Notes: generated from the letters alone by a model not told the origin. A stretch of DNA of 19,538 nucleotides from an uncultured Pseudomonadota bacterium (GCA_903854305.1 CAINWC010000394.1:1-19538); one strand, 5' to 3'; shown: positions 1-8,090, counted from the stretch's first letter. Program-made: numbers and translations.

Positions 1-69
1 CAGTACACTATTCAAACACTGTGTGTTGTAAGTTCATTTTGGTGTATTTTTAGTTAGGGCATTTGTGTA

Positions 70-1314
70 GTGATGGCAGTGAATAAAGCAATAACATATC
101 TACTTTTAGCGTCAATTACGCTGTTGCCTTGGAATGCGACGGCCGTGAACAGCTACAGTTTTAGTAATTTTCTTGCAAAACCTTTTCGTTCAAAACAGAA
201 GTTAAGCGGCGTTAAAGACCTTGCGGAAAGTTTATTAGTGAAGAGTTTACTTGAAATTACGCAAGGTAAAAACCAGCAAGCGCTTGCTACCATCGACCAA
301 CTATTATTAGCTAAACCCAATTTTAAACTGGCCAATCTAGTACGTGGCGACTTACTAATGGCGCAAGGTAAATATTTACAAGCTTTTGGTAACGCAGACA
401 ATAAACCAACAGCCGCAGTGCATGATTTACAAGATGAGGCACGTGTACGCATTGAACGTTACTTATCAAATGAAAATCTAGACAAACTTCCGAATCTATT
501 ATTAGCGCCAAATGATCAGCAAAGCCATGTGATTGTAGTGGACACGGATAAATCACGCCTCTATTTATATAAAAATGAACATGGCAATTTGACTTATGTA
601 GCTGACTATTACATTACAGTGGGTAAAAATGGTGTTGAGAAGCAAGTTGAGGGTGATAAGCGCACACCAGTCGGCGTTTATTTTGCAGGACAGAAATTAA
701 CTCAACCATTGGCTGATGTTTATGGCGACGCGGCTTATCCGCTCAATTACCCAAACGAATGGGATATACAACACGGCAGAAAAGGTTCTGGCATTTGGTT
801 ACATGGCACGCCAAGCAACACGTATAGCCGCCCACCACGAGCAAGTGATGGTTGTGTGGTCCTCACGAATGAAGATATAAAAACACTGAACCCTATTTTA
901 CAAGCTGGCAAGACACCTATAATTATCGCAAATAATCTAAAATGGCTTGATGCAAATCGTGTATCGTCTGATAAAGAAACGTTGAGGAATGCCGTAGATA
1001 GCTGGCTAAATGACTGGAAATCACAAAACACATCTAAGTATCTTTCACATTACTCACACGACTTTTCAAGTAATGGAATCAATTACCAACAATGGTCAGA
1101 CCACAAGTTAAGCGTTCAGGCGGGTAAATCTAATGTTGAAATATCCTTATCGGGCATGAGTATGTTTGCTTATCCAGATACCGATAAGAAACTAGTTGTT
1201 GTAGATTTTATGCAAGACTTCAAAAGTTCTAACTTAAGTAATAAAATGCAAAAACGCCAATACTGGATACAAGAAAATAATGTATGGAAAATTATTTATG
1301 AAGGCTCTGCATAA
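70..1314 (+). CDS. Secreted L,D-transpeptidase (YkuD domain) with C-terminal NTF2-like domain
   Basis: Probable periplasmic enzyme acting on peptidoglycan (meso-DAP cross-links or attachment/release of a ligand). A hydrophobic N-terminus ending in A-T-A-V looks like a signal peptide. Residues about 50-130 are helical and TPR-like. The YkuD core spans about 150-290 and has the family catalytic signature: His245 after a Trp-Leu pair, then Ser259-Asp260-Gly261-Cys262, with Cys262 as the nucleophile (numbering from GTG 70). Residues about 305-414 (a Trp- and Tyr-rich a+b stretch) resemble the NTF2-like domain often found after such catalytic domains. An in-frame TAG at 55-57 limits the start to GTG 70 or ATG 73; ATG 73 is equally good and no strong Shine-Dalgarno decides it. 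The catalytic call is firm. Cross-linking versus hydrolysis, as in LdtF/DpaA-type enzymes, cannot be told from sequence. Confidence 0.85.
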   Translation: MMAVNKAITYLLLASITLLPWNATAVNSYSFSNFLAKPFRSKQKLSGVKDLAESLLVKSLLEITQGKNQQALATIDQLLLAKPNFKLANLVRGDLLMAQGKYLQAFGNADNKPTAAVHDLQDEARVRIERYLSNENLDKLPNLLLAPNDQQSHVIVVDTDKSRLYLYKNEHGNLTYVADYYITVGKNGVEKQVEGDKRTPVGVYFAGQKLTQPLADVYGDAAYPLNYPNEWDIQHGRKGSGIWLHGTPSNTYSRPPRASDGCVVLTNEDIKTLNPILQAGKTPIIIANNLKWLDANRVSSDKETLRNAVDSWLNDWKSQNTSKYLSHYSHDFSSNGINYQQWSDHKLSVQAGKSNVEISLSGMSMFAYPDTDKKLVVVDFMQDFKSSNLSNKMQKRQYWIQENNVWKIIYEGSA

Positions 1315-1428
1315 TCACATTTAGATTTTTTGTAGTAAAAGACTGGCCGAGTTACATTGAAAACTGAGCGATGTGCTTGATTTACAATTAAATAATCCCC
1401 TATTAGGTTTTAATCAAAAAGGAAAAAT

Positions 1429-2016
1429 ATGCGTCAAATATACAATGTAATATTACTGACTTTATTGAGTAGTGCTGCCCTTATAAGCAATACTGCATTT
1501 GCTGCAAACCCACAAGTTTCTGTTGAAACCAATCGCGGTGACTTTATTGTAGAGCTTTATCCAGACAAAGCACCTAAAACAGTAGCCAACTTCTTGCAAT
1601 ACGTGAACTCAGGTTTTTACAAAGACACCATATTTCACCGAGTGATTAATCGTTTTATGATACAAGGTGGTGGATTCACTGCAGACATGTCAGAAAAACC
1701 AACACGCGCACCAATCGTTAATGAGGCTGGCAATGGCCTGTTGAATGAAATTGGTACGCTGGCAATGGCAAGAACTGGCGACCCGGATTCTGCCACTGCA
1801 CAGTTTTTTATCAATCTTGAAAACAACCAGTTTCTTAACTACCAAAGCCCAGATCCGCAACTAATCGGTTATTGTGTATTTGGGCGCGTATTAAAAGGTA
1901 TGGATGTCGTGCGTGAGATCGCCTCCACGCCTACTGGCAACGCAGGACCATATAGCGATGTACCAAAATCTCCCATTAAAATTATGCAGGTTAAATTACT
2001 CACTAAGCCTATGTAA
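1429..2016 (+). CDS. ppiA: Periplasmic cyclophilin-type peptidyl-prolyl isomerase
   Basis: Catalyses cis-trans isomerisation of X-Pro bonds in exported proteins. A signal peptide of about 25 residues ends in AFA before AN. The cyclophilin core holds the FHRVI motif with catalytic Arg71, then FMIQGGGF, the MART segment and QFFIN. As in other bacterial cyclophilins, Phe (NQFLN) stands where eukaryotic ones have Trp. The start is supported by AAGGA at 1419-1423, five bases before the ATG. A weak promoter (TTGATT 1377-1382, TATTAG 1401-1406, 18-bp spacer) may lie in the 114-bp gap behind the transpeptidase gene. The downstream neighbour is a cytosolic paralogue, separated by 89 bp containing a stem-loop. 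The family is certain; the periplasmic location follows from the leader. Confidence 0.93.
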   Translation: MRQIYNVILLTLLSSAALISNTAFAANPQVSVETNRGDFIVELYPDKAPKTVANFLQYVNSGFYKDTIFHRVINRFMIQGGGFTADMSEKPTRAPIVNEAGNGLLNEIGTLAMARTGDPDSATAQFFINLENNQFLNYQSPDPQLIGYCVFGRVLKGMDVVREIASTPTGNAGPYSDVPKSPIKIMQVKLLTKPM

Positions 2017-2036
2017 TTCACTACATCATTTAAGCG

Positions 2037-2055
2037 GCAGATTAATTAAATCTGC
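2037..2055 (+). terminator. Stem-loop between the two cyclophilin genes
   Basis: Perfect 7-bp arms GCAGATT (2037-2043) and AATCTGC (2049-2055) enclose a 5-base loop, 21 bp after the ppiA stop codon. Only a short T-run follows, so it may be a weak terminator, an attenuator or an mRNA 3'-end stabiliser rather than a full intrinsic terminator. Confidence 0.45.
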
Positions 2056-2105
2056 GTTTACTTGGATGACAAGATTTTATTTTCACTATTTATTAAGGAT
2101 ATTTT

Positions 2106-2597
2106 GTGGTTAAACTACTTACAAACTTTGGCGAGATTACTTTAGAACTTGATGCTGGAAAAGCACCGATTACTACGGCTAACTTTTTACAATACGTAGA
2201 CAACGGCTTTTACAACGGTACAATTTTTCACCGCGTGATTGATGGCTTTATGATTCAAGGTGGTGGCTTTGATGCATCAATGAACCAAAAAGAATCTGCT
2301 GATGAGATTAAAAATGAAGCGGACAATGGTTTGAAAAACGACAAATACACGGTTGCAATGGCACGTACATCAGCGCCACATTCTGCAAGCAGCCAGTTTT
2401 TCATTAATGCAGGTGACAATGACTTTCTTAACCATACGTCACAGACAAGCAGCGGCTGGGGCTACTGCGTTTTTGGTAAAGTAGTGGCAGGCATGGATGT
2501 CGTTGATAAAATCAGACAAGTAGCGACAACCAGCCGCAAAGGTCATCAAGACGTGCCTGTTGAAAATGTGGTGATTGAAACCGCCACTCGCGCTTAG
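2106..2597 (+). CDS. ppiB: Cytosolic cyclophilin-type peptidyl-prolyl isomerase
   Basis: Cytoplasmic prolyl isomerase; 163 residues, the usual PpiB length, with no leader peptide. It contains FHRVI (catalytic Arg43), [20 protein letters not shown] and WGYCVFGKV, all standard for the family. The start is GTG, set by AAGGA at 2095-2099 six bases upstream. The sequence is clearly paralogous to the preceding periplasmic protein, sharing the ANFLQYV, GFY and IFHRVI stretches. lpxH starts 18 bp after the stop, a ppiB-lpxH order familiar in betaproteobacteria, so the two are probably co-transcribed. Confidence 0.95.
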   Translation: MVKLLTNFGEITLELDAGKAPITTANFLQYVDNGFYNGTIFHRVIDGFMIQGGGFDASMNQKESADEIKNEADNGLKNDKYTVAMARTSAPHSASSQFFINAGDNDFLNHTSQTSSGWGYCVFGKVVAGMDVVDKIRQVATTSRKGHQDVPVENVVIETATRA

Positions 2598-2615
2598 TTA
2601 AACATTCTGTAGCAT

Positions 2616-3413
2616 ATGAAAAATGTCGGGGATAACTTAGCTTCCAGCTTATTTAACCCTGACTTATTTAGCCCGATCATATTTATCTCAGATTTACATT
2701 TGTGCGCCAGTCGACCACAAATTACCACGGCTTTTCTAGATTTCCTTCAAAATACCGCAATAAAGGCTAATTCGCTCTATATATTAGGCGACTTATTCGA
2801 GTATTGGGCTGGAGATGATGACGTAACTGACGCACATCATCAATCAGTGATTACTGCGTTCCACACACTCGCCAATAGCGGCGTTAAAATCTATTTCATG
2901 CATGGCAATCGTGACTTTTTAATTGCTGAAAATTTTAGCAAATATACACAAATCACACTATTACAAGATCCTGCATTGATTGACCTATATGGTAAAAAAG
3001 CATTATTAAGTCATGGAGATGCGCTATGTACTGATGATGTTGCCTATCAAAATTTTCGCCTCCTAGTTAGAAGTCCTGAATGGCAATCTGAATTTCTAAA
3101 CCAGTCACTGGAATCAAGAAAGCAACAAATTGAAAACATTAGGTTACGTAGTGAGCAGGAAAAATCACAAAAATCCATGCTGATAATGGATGTTAACCAA
3201 GAGGCCGTTGAGGCTTTATTAATGGCCTACGATTATCCAGAATTGTTGATTCATGGACATACGCACAGACCAAATGAACACCATATTCAACTTAACGGAC
3301 ACAACATTACTCGATGGGTGTTAGGCGATTGGTATGAGCAAGGAAGCTATTTGGCATGTGATCAAAACGGCTGTCAATCCATATGCTTAGCAGAAATTAA
3401 AATTAAACCTTAG
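2616..3413 (+). CDS. lpxH: UDP-2,3-diacylglucosamine diphosphatase
   Basis: Hydrolyses UDP-2,3-diacylglucosamine to lipid X and UMP, the fourth step of lipid A synthesis, as a peripheral inner-membrane Mn-dependent calcineurin-like phosphoesterase. All metal-binding motifs are present in order: ISDLHL, GDLFEYW, GNRDF, LSHGD and HGHTHRP. At 265 residues it is slightly longer than the usual 240 or so because about 20 residues precede the first motif. No good Shine-Dalgarno lies before the ATG, so translation may be coupled to ppiB, which ends 18 bp upstream. It converges on the HD-GYP gene with only 17 bp between the stop codons. Confidence 0.94.
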   Translation: MKNVGDNLASSLFNPDLFSPIIFISDLHLCASRPQITTAFLDFLQNTAIKANSLYILGDLFEYWAGDDDVTDAHHQSVITAFHTLANSGVKIYFMHGNRDFLIAENFSKYTQITLLQDPALIDLYGKKALLSHGDALCTDDVAYQNFRLLVRSPEWQSEFLNQSLESRKQQIENIRLRSEQEKSQKSMLIMDVNQEAVEALLMAYDYPELLIHGHTHRPNEHHIQLNGHNITRWVLGDWYEQGSYLACDQNGCQSICLAEIKIKP

Positions 3414-3430
3414 CGGGTTGTTACAACGCG
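3414..3430. terminator. Palindromic gap between convergent lpxH and HD-GYP genes
   Basis: The whole 17-bp gap between the two stop codons is a dyad: CGGGTTGT (3414-3421), one central T, and ACAACGCG (3423-3430), with seven of eight positions pairing. It could fold in both transcripts, but the loop is minimal and no T-run follows on either side. Terminator function is only an inference. Confidence 0.3.
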
Positions 3431-5062
3431 TTACGCTTGATAGCCAGGTATATTTGTTTCATCAACATCATCAATCTGCTCTGGCTCTAAGAACTGCAGC
3501 GCATATTTTAAATAAACTTTTTCTCTAACAAAGATATCAAACAAGTCTGGATCAATATGATGATCCACTTTCATCTTGCCTAAAATATGTAATGATTCTG
3601 ACAGCGTTTTAGCTTTTTTGTATGGTCGATCTTTTGATGTAAGCGCTTCAAAAATATCCGCAATCCCCATCACACGCGCAGGTATCGACATCTGCTCACG
3701 AGTTAATCCTTTAGGGTACCCTCTGCCATCCATACGCTCATGGTGCCCACAAGCATACTCTGGTACACGTTTCAAACCCTTTGGATATGGCAATGAATCC
3801 AACATATTAATCGTAACAACAATATGATTGTTGATGATTTCTCGCTCCTCACCAGTGAGTGTGCCACGAACAATACTGAGATTGTAAACTTCATTTTCAC
3901 TTAAAAAATCTTCAGCATGTCCATTTGCGCCCACAATTGACATTGAAGCAATATCACATACACGCTGCTGATCTTCGAGCGTCATATGCTCACTACCAAA
4001 GTTAGATTTTCGTAGAAACTCTCTATCTTCATCACACTTCACTTTAAACGCCTCAAGCGCTGCGGCTAGCTTAACGTAATCATTTTTCTGACCAAACTTT
4101 AACGCCTCTACTTGCTTCTTAAGAGAGTCACACTCTGCTTGTGTTTTAAGCAATTCAAAACGTTGGTCCAGCAATGTAATCCGGTCGAAGATTGACGATA
4201 ATTTTGTTGGCTTATCCATCACCGACTCAGGCGTAGTGACTTTACCGCAATCATGTAACCAACCAGCGATTTTTAACTCGTAAAACTCTTTTTCGTTCAA
4301 GGTGAAGTCTTTAAGCGGGCCAGTTTTAGTATCAATTGCGGCCTGCCCTAACATCATCGTCAGTTCAGGAACACGTCGACAATGGCCACCTGTATAGGGA
4401 GACTTTTGGTCAATCGCTTCTGCCATCAGCTCAATAAAAGCTTCAAACAAACCTTTTAAGCCTTCTATTAAATTATGATTAGTCAGTGCAACAGCAGCTT
4501 GTGAGGCCAGTGACTCCACTAAACTTTGATTGGCTGCAGAAAAGGGAATAATTTTTTGTGTATCGAGATCAATGGCATTAATAAGCTGTAGCACACCAAT
4601 CACTTCCTCCTCATGATTTTTCATGGGAATCGTTAAAAATGATTGTGAGTGATAGCCTGTTTTCTCATCAAACTTACGCGTACCCGTAAAGTCAAAATTT
4701 TGCGCTTCATAAGCATTTTCAATATTGACTGTTTTATCATTCAAGGTTGCGTATGCAGCCACGGTTGTTAAATTTGGGCTACCATCCTCTAAATATAAGG
4801 GTAAGGGTAAGAATGCAATCTCTTTACCCGTTGTACCACCCATTGCAATATTGAGCGTTTTATTGCTCATGATCTCAAACTTAAGATGCTTGTCATCGGT
4901 GACAGTATAGAGCGTACCACCATCGGCATTGGTGACTTCTTGAGCCCCCAACAAGATCATTTCTAACAGTCGATTATTGTCGCGCTCGGCAGATAGCGCT
5001 ACACCGATGGCGTTAATTCGTTCAAGACGTTTGAGTAAATAAGGGCGCTGTTGGTCTGTCAT
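3431..5062 (-). CDS. GAF and HD-GYP domain protein, probable c-di-GMP phosphodiesterase
   Basis: Likely hydrolyses cyclic di-GMP under control of an N-terminal sensor domain. Residues about 15-195 form a GAF domain. The HD-GYP domain follows with His227 (HCRRV), His270-Asp271-Cys-Gly-Lys274, His413 (NNHIVV), the pair His440-His441 in HHERMDGRGYP, and a later Asp in IADIFEALTS. All expected metal ligands and the GYP signature are present, so the domain should be active. About 140 residues separate HDCGK from His413, where classical HD-GYP domains have a few tens; the extra segment (about 280-385) is charged and helix-rich, with coiled-coil character. No transmembrane segment is visible. The start at 5062 lacks a clear Shine-Dalgarno. 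It lies 96 bp downstream of the FHA gene and may be read from it or from its own promoter. Confidence 0.9.
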   Translation of the reverse strand: MTDQQRPYLLKRLERINAIGVALSAERDNNRLLEMILLGAQEVTNADGGTLYTVTDDKHLKFEIMSNKTLNIAMGGTTGKEIAFLPLPLYLEDGSPNLTTVAAYATLNDKTVNIENAYEAQNFDFTGTRKFDEKTGYHSQSFLTIPMKNHEEEVIGVLQLINAIDLDTQKIIPFSAANQSLVESLASQAAVALTNHNLIEGLKGLFEAFIELMAEAIDQKSPYTGGHCRRVPELTMMLGQAAIDTKTGPLKDFTLNEKEFYELKIAGWLHDCGKVTTPESVMDKPTKLSSIFDRITLLDQRFELLKTQAECDSLKKQVEALKFGQKNDYVKLAAALEAFKVKCDEDREFLRKSNFGSEHMTLEDQQRVCDIASMSIVGANGHAEDFLSENEVYNLSIVRGTLTGEEREIINNHIVVTINMLDSLPYPKGLKRVPEYACGHHERMDGRGYPKGLTREQMSIPARVMGIADIFEALTSKDRPYKKAKTLSESLHILGKMKVDHHIDPDLFDIFVREKVYLKYALQFLEPEQIDDVDETNIPGYQA

Positions 5063-5158
5063 ATTTGTTTGGCAGTATTTAAGATGAAGTCAAAAGAAAA
5101 AAAGTAATCTCAATGAGATGCCATATATTAAATTGGATTTTTAATTTTAAATTCTAGA

Positions 5159-5908
5159 TTAAGTTTTATCTAGATAAAACTCCATTTTAACTCCCGCAAG
5201 CTCAATCACATCATGGTCTTTAAGTACTACGGCTTGCGCGCCAGTTGAGAAACCATTGACGACTGGGAATACTTTGCCTTCAACATGCGTAATAAAATAA
5301 CCATTAGAACGCTTGGTAATCACAGCAACCTGTACACCTGCTTTTCCTAGTGTGGTAAGCGCTTTATTCAAAACGAGCTCACGCCCAACACTTGAGCCAT
5401 TTAATACTTGTATTCTGCCAAGTATACTTGCAACGGCATCAGATACTGCATGAGATAAGGGCTTTATTGCAGAGGCAGGAGAAATAGATTCAGAAGTTGG
5501 CGTAGGAATAGGTGCTGGCGCTAACTTACGCTCCATTACTTTCATTTCCGAGGGTCGAATCATCATGGTTTTTTCAAAGTCAGCGCCACGGGATACCACA
5601 CCTGAATTAACAGTGGCCACCTCATTGATATACTTTAGTTGGTATTTTCCGAACTCAACGATGTCTCCATGCTGTAGAAAATGCTTCTTGACTAGTTGAT
5701 CATTGACTAATGTTCCGTTAGTGCTCGCTAAATCCTCAACATAATAATCATTATCAACTTTTGAAATCGCCGCATGCTCGCCACTCACAGCCAAATTATC
5801 AATATGAATATCATTCGTAGGCCTACGCCCAATTGTGACACGTGTTTTATCGAGTGGATATTCGTTTAAAAATGCATTATCTAGAGAAAGAATAAGCTTT
5901 GCCATCAT
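5159..5908 (-). CDS. FHA-domain phosphothreonine-binding protein with degenerate second FHA-like domain
   Basis: Cytoplasmic adaptor expected to bind phosphothreonine peptides. Residues about 20-95 form a canonical FHA domain with the GRRPTNDI strand, the SGEHA motif (Ser and His binding phosphate) and STNGT with VND. A Ser/Pro/Ala-rich linker follows and carries EKTMMI with Thr114. Residues about 160-249 look like a second FHA fold (TLGKAG, VNG, VLKDHDVIELAG) but lack the Ser-x-x-His and Asn-Gly-Thr positions, so it probably does not read pThr. Two adjacent ATG codons (5908 and 5905) lie inside the end of the PP2C gene, overlapping it by about 30 bp, with AGGG just upstream; translation is probably coupled. 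The neighbour suggests that its partner is dephosphorylated by that phosphatase. Confidence 0.88.
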   Translation of the reverse strand: MMAKLILSLDNAFLNEYPLDKTRVTIGRRPTNDIHIDNLAVSGEHAAISKVDNDYYVEDLASTNGTLVNDQLVKKHFLQHGDIVEFGKYQLKYINEVATVNSGVVSRGADFEKTMMIRPSEMKVMERKLAPAPIPTPTSESISPASAIKPLSHAVSDAVASILGRIQVLNGSSVGRELVLNKALTTLGKAGVQVAVITKRSNGYFITHVEGKVFPVVNGFSTGAQAVVLKDHDVIELAGVKMEFYLDKT

Positions 5909-6782
5909 CGACCCTACGATTTAACCAACCAATAAAATTATCAACACCTAAACCTGCAAACCAAGGCCGTATGTGCTCAAAAGACTTATTTACGCGCACC
6001 AGTATGACAGAAATATTATCTTTACCGCCATTATCATTCGCCATTTGCACTAGCATTTTTGCCGCATTCGCTAAATTTGATGATAATGTATTGAGTGTTG
6101 TTTGAATAACATCGTCTTCAACTAAGTCACTTAAGCCATCTGAACACAAAAGATAAATATCAGCGACTTCTACATCATATTCATTCAATTCCAGCTCAAC
6201 TTCTGCATCTATCCCCAGTGCGCGCGTCACTAAGTGTTTATTCACAGAAAATTTAGCCTGTTCAACTGTAATCAAACCAGATTTAATTTGTTCTTGTAGT
6301 AATGAGTGATCCTCAGTAATCTGCACAAGCACTTGATTGCGCAAACGGTACATACGCGAATAACCTATATGTCCGACCAAAAGTTTATTGTTGGTAAATA
6401 ATCCCACCACCAATGTAGTACCCATGCCAGCGCATTGCGGTTGTGCCTGTGCTACATTATAAATAGCCTCATTAGCCCTATTAACCGCGTCTATTATTAA
6501 CTGCGCTTCAGCTTGTTTATTAAGCAATATATCCAACTGGCCAGGCTTTTGATGTGACATGGCTTCTTTTAATTCCGCTGTAATACTAAGCACAGCAATT
6601 TCACTAGCCACTTCACCTGCGTTATATCCACCCATCCCATCTGCAAGTACCACAAAACCCATGGCATCGTCACTAGCAATTGCGTCCTCATTATGGTCGC
6701 GTTGCAGCCCTACATCGGTTAAGCGGACAATATCCAATACATGGTTCAAGTGCATAGTTAAGTTGTGTGTCCAATACAGCAT
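5877..6782 (-). CDS. PP2C-family serine/threonine protein phosphatase
   Basis: Metal-dependent (PPM) phosphatase expected to reverse Ser/Thr phosphorylation. The PP2C motifs run in order: RDHNEDA, LADGMGGYNAGE, GTTLVV, GHIGYSR, TRALG, LLCSDGLSD and GGKDNISV, covering the two core metal sites. The motif usually written GDSR reads GYSR here, with Tyr141 encoded by TAT at 6360-6362 (numbering from ATG 6782). In PPM1A and PphA-type enzymes this Asp is, as I recall, a ligand of the third metal. The domain ends near residue 265 and about 35 residues follow, including Trp-rich segments. The start could be ATG 6782 or the codon at residue 10, which sits closer to the first motif; neither has a good ribosome site. 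It overlaps the FHA gene, and no kinase is visible in the window. Confidence 0.9.
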   Translation of the reverse strand: MLYWTHNLTMHLNHVLDIVRLTDVGLQRDHNEDAIASDDAMGFVVLADGMGGYNAGEVASEIAVLSITAELKEAMSHQKPGQLDILLNKQAEAQLIIDAVNRANEAIYNVAQAQPQCAGMGTTLVVGLFTNNKLLVGHIGYSRMYRLRNQVLVQITEDHSLLQEQIKSGLITVEQAKFSVNKHLVTRALGIDAEVELELNEYDVEVADIYLLCSDGLSDLVEDDVIQTTLNTLSSNLANAAKMLVQMANDNGGKDNISVILVRVNKSFEHIRPWFAGLGVDNFIGWLNRRVDDGKAYSFSR

Positions 6783-6982
6783 TTCAATTCACTGGATACT
6801 TTACACTTCATATTATGCTCAATCATATAAGAAAAGATTGCTTAAGCCTTATTAAACTGGCGTTTACGCTAAAATTGAAATCCAAGCGATTACTTATCAA
6901 TGCAATATTTACTTGCTTAGTTTTATTAAAGTTTTCTTATTGCTGAGACTTTGCACATGACGACCGTTGAATCTAATGACAC

Positions 6983-7564
6983 TTAACGTCTTATGCTATC
7001 TACTTCGCTTGTACGAACATCAGCGGCCAGTTTATCTAACACGCCATTGATATATTTATGGCCATCAGTACCGCCATATAACTTAGCGAGCTCAACACCT
7101 TCATTAATCACAACGCGATATGGAATGCTCAAATCAAACATCAACTCACATCCTGAAACACGTAAAATGGCGTGTTCAACTGGACTTAACTCCGTGATTT
7201 TTCGATCAATAAAATTGGCTAACTTAGCATCCAGCTCATCAGCTCGAGTCGTTACCGCCTCTAGCAAGTGCTTGAAGTAAGCCTCATCGGCTTTGCTATA
7301 CTCAGGGTCTTCAGTCATATCACGAAGAATCGGACCTAATTCAGACTGATTCAACATACTGCGATAAACTGCTTTTACGGCAAGTTCACGAGATTTTCTA
7401 CGATTTTGGCCACCAGTACGTTTACCAAAGTCTTTTTTAGCAACCGCTTTTTTGACATGACTTTTACTTAAGTCATCTTTCTTAGCCTCATCCGCAACCA
7501 AGCTAGTTAACACGACGTTAACAACTTCTGTGCTTTCAGCTTCCGGCTGATTTTGATCGATCAT
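6983..7564 (-). CDS. nusB: Transcription antitermination factor NusB with N-terminal extension
   Basis: Forms a complex with NusE (ribosomal protein S10) on boxA RNA and supports rRNA transcription antitermination. The NusB helical domain starts near residue 57 ([14 protein letters not shown]) and includes the typical HAILR and [14 protein letters not shown] segments and the closing NGVLDKLA. About 55 residues precede it: an acidic stretch followed by a Lys-rich one. NusB is commonly about 140 residues, so the 193 here reflects this extension. The start is supported by the ATGA overlap with the ribH stop (7561-7564), and no internal Met occurs before the core. The ribH-nusB order is conserved in many proteobacteria. 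Confidence 0.93.
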   Translation of the reverse strand: MIDQNQPEAESTEVVNVVLTSLVADEAKKDDLSKSHVKKAVAKKDFGKRTGGQNRRKSRELAVKAVYRSMLNQSELGPILRDMTEDPEYSKADEAYFKHLLEAVTTRADELDAKLANFIDRKITELSPVEHAILRVSGCELMFDLSIPYRVVINEGVELAKLYGGTDGHKYINGVLDKLAADVRTSEVDSIRR

Positions 7565-8010
7565 AGCGCTCTTACCAAATTAGCCATTTCAACAGCGACT
7601 TGCGCAGCTTCAGCACCTTTGATGTGCATACGTGCCAAGGCTTGATCATCATCTTCAGTGGTCAGTACCGCGTTGGCAACCGGCACACCAGTATTAAATT
7701 GTACTTCAGAAATTCCACGCGCTGATTCATTTGAAACCACTTCAAAGTGGTAGGTTTCACCACGGATAATTGCACCCAGTGCGATGAGTGCATCAAACTT
7801 CTCACTGAGTGCCATGTGTTGCAAGATTAAGGGTGATTCTAAGGCGCCAGGCACAGTCACAATCGTAATATCATCACTCGCGACACCCAGTGCTAACAAC
7901 TCACTTTTGCATGCACTTAATAACCCATCACCAATATCACTATTAAATCTGGAAAGCACCACACCAACTTGCAGCCCTTTTCCGTCTAAATTCTTCTCTA
8001 TCTCTCTCAC
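7561..8010 (-). CDS. ribH: 6,7-dimethyl-8-ribityllumazine synthase
   Basis: Condenses 5-amino-6-ribitylaminouracil with 3,4-dihydroxy-2-butanone 4-phosphate, the penultimate step of riboflavin synthesis; cytoplasmic and usually oligomeric. Family motifs are clear: SRFN near the N-terminus, VPGALE, then [16 protein letters not shown] with the catalytic His of the YHFE segment, and VLTTE with the terminal helix. The length of 149 fits. The start is GTG, placed by AAGGA six bases upstream. The last bases overlap nusB (ATGA). No FMN riboswitch is evident in the 80 bp upstream, which also hold the end of the transporter gene's 3' region. Confidence 0.95.
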   Translation of the reverse strand: MREIEKNLDGKGLQVGVVLSRFNSDIGDGLLSACKSELLALGVASDDITIVTVPGALESPLILQHMALSEKFDALIALGAIIRGETYHFEVVSNESARGISEVQFNTGVPVANAVLTTEDDDQALARMHIKGAEAAQVAVEMANLVRAL

Positions 8011-8090
8011 GTTACATCCTTAATCGCTATTGCAAATTACATAAAAACGTATTTTACCGCATAACGCTCTGATGATTTAGTAAAAATAGC

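Noticed and set aside
1904..2113. 69-codon open frame bridging the two cyclophilin genes
   Set aside because: Out of frame with both genes, begins within conserved ppiA sequence, and has no recognisable features.
1429..2597. Tandem cyclophilin genes as a recent duplication
   Set aside because: The two proteins differ in leader, length and many core residues, and periplasmic/cytosolic pairs are common, so this is an old paralogue pair rather than a recent event.
5090..5119. ATCTCA-A-TGAGAT dyad followed on the minus strand by a T-run, after the FHA gene
   Set aside because: The one-base centre leaves a real stem of about four pairs, too weak to call a terminator; in AT-rich DNA the T-run is not telling.
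6559..6855. 98-codon open frame on the plus strand running out of the PP2C gene into the intergenic region
   Set aside because: Mostly antisense to a gene with clear PP2C motifs; no domain, ribosome site or plausible protein character.
8011..8090. Possible FMN riboswitch upstream of ribH
   Set aside because: The gap is only 80 bp and none of the conserved RFN-element segments is visible.
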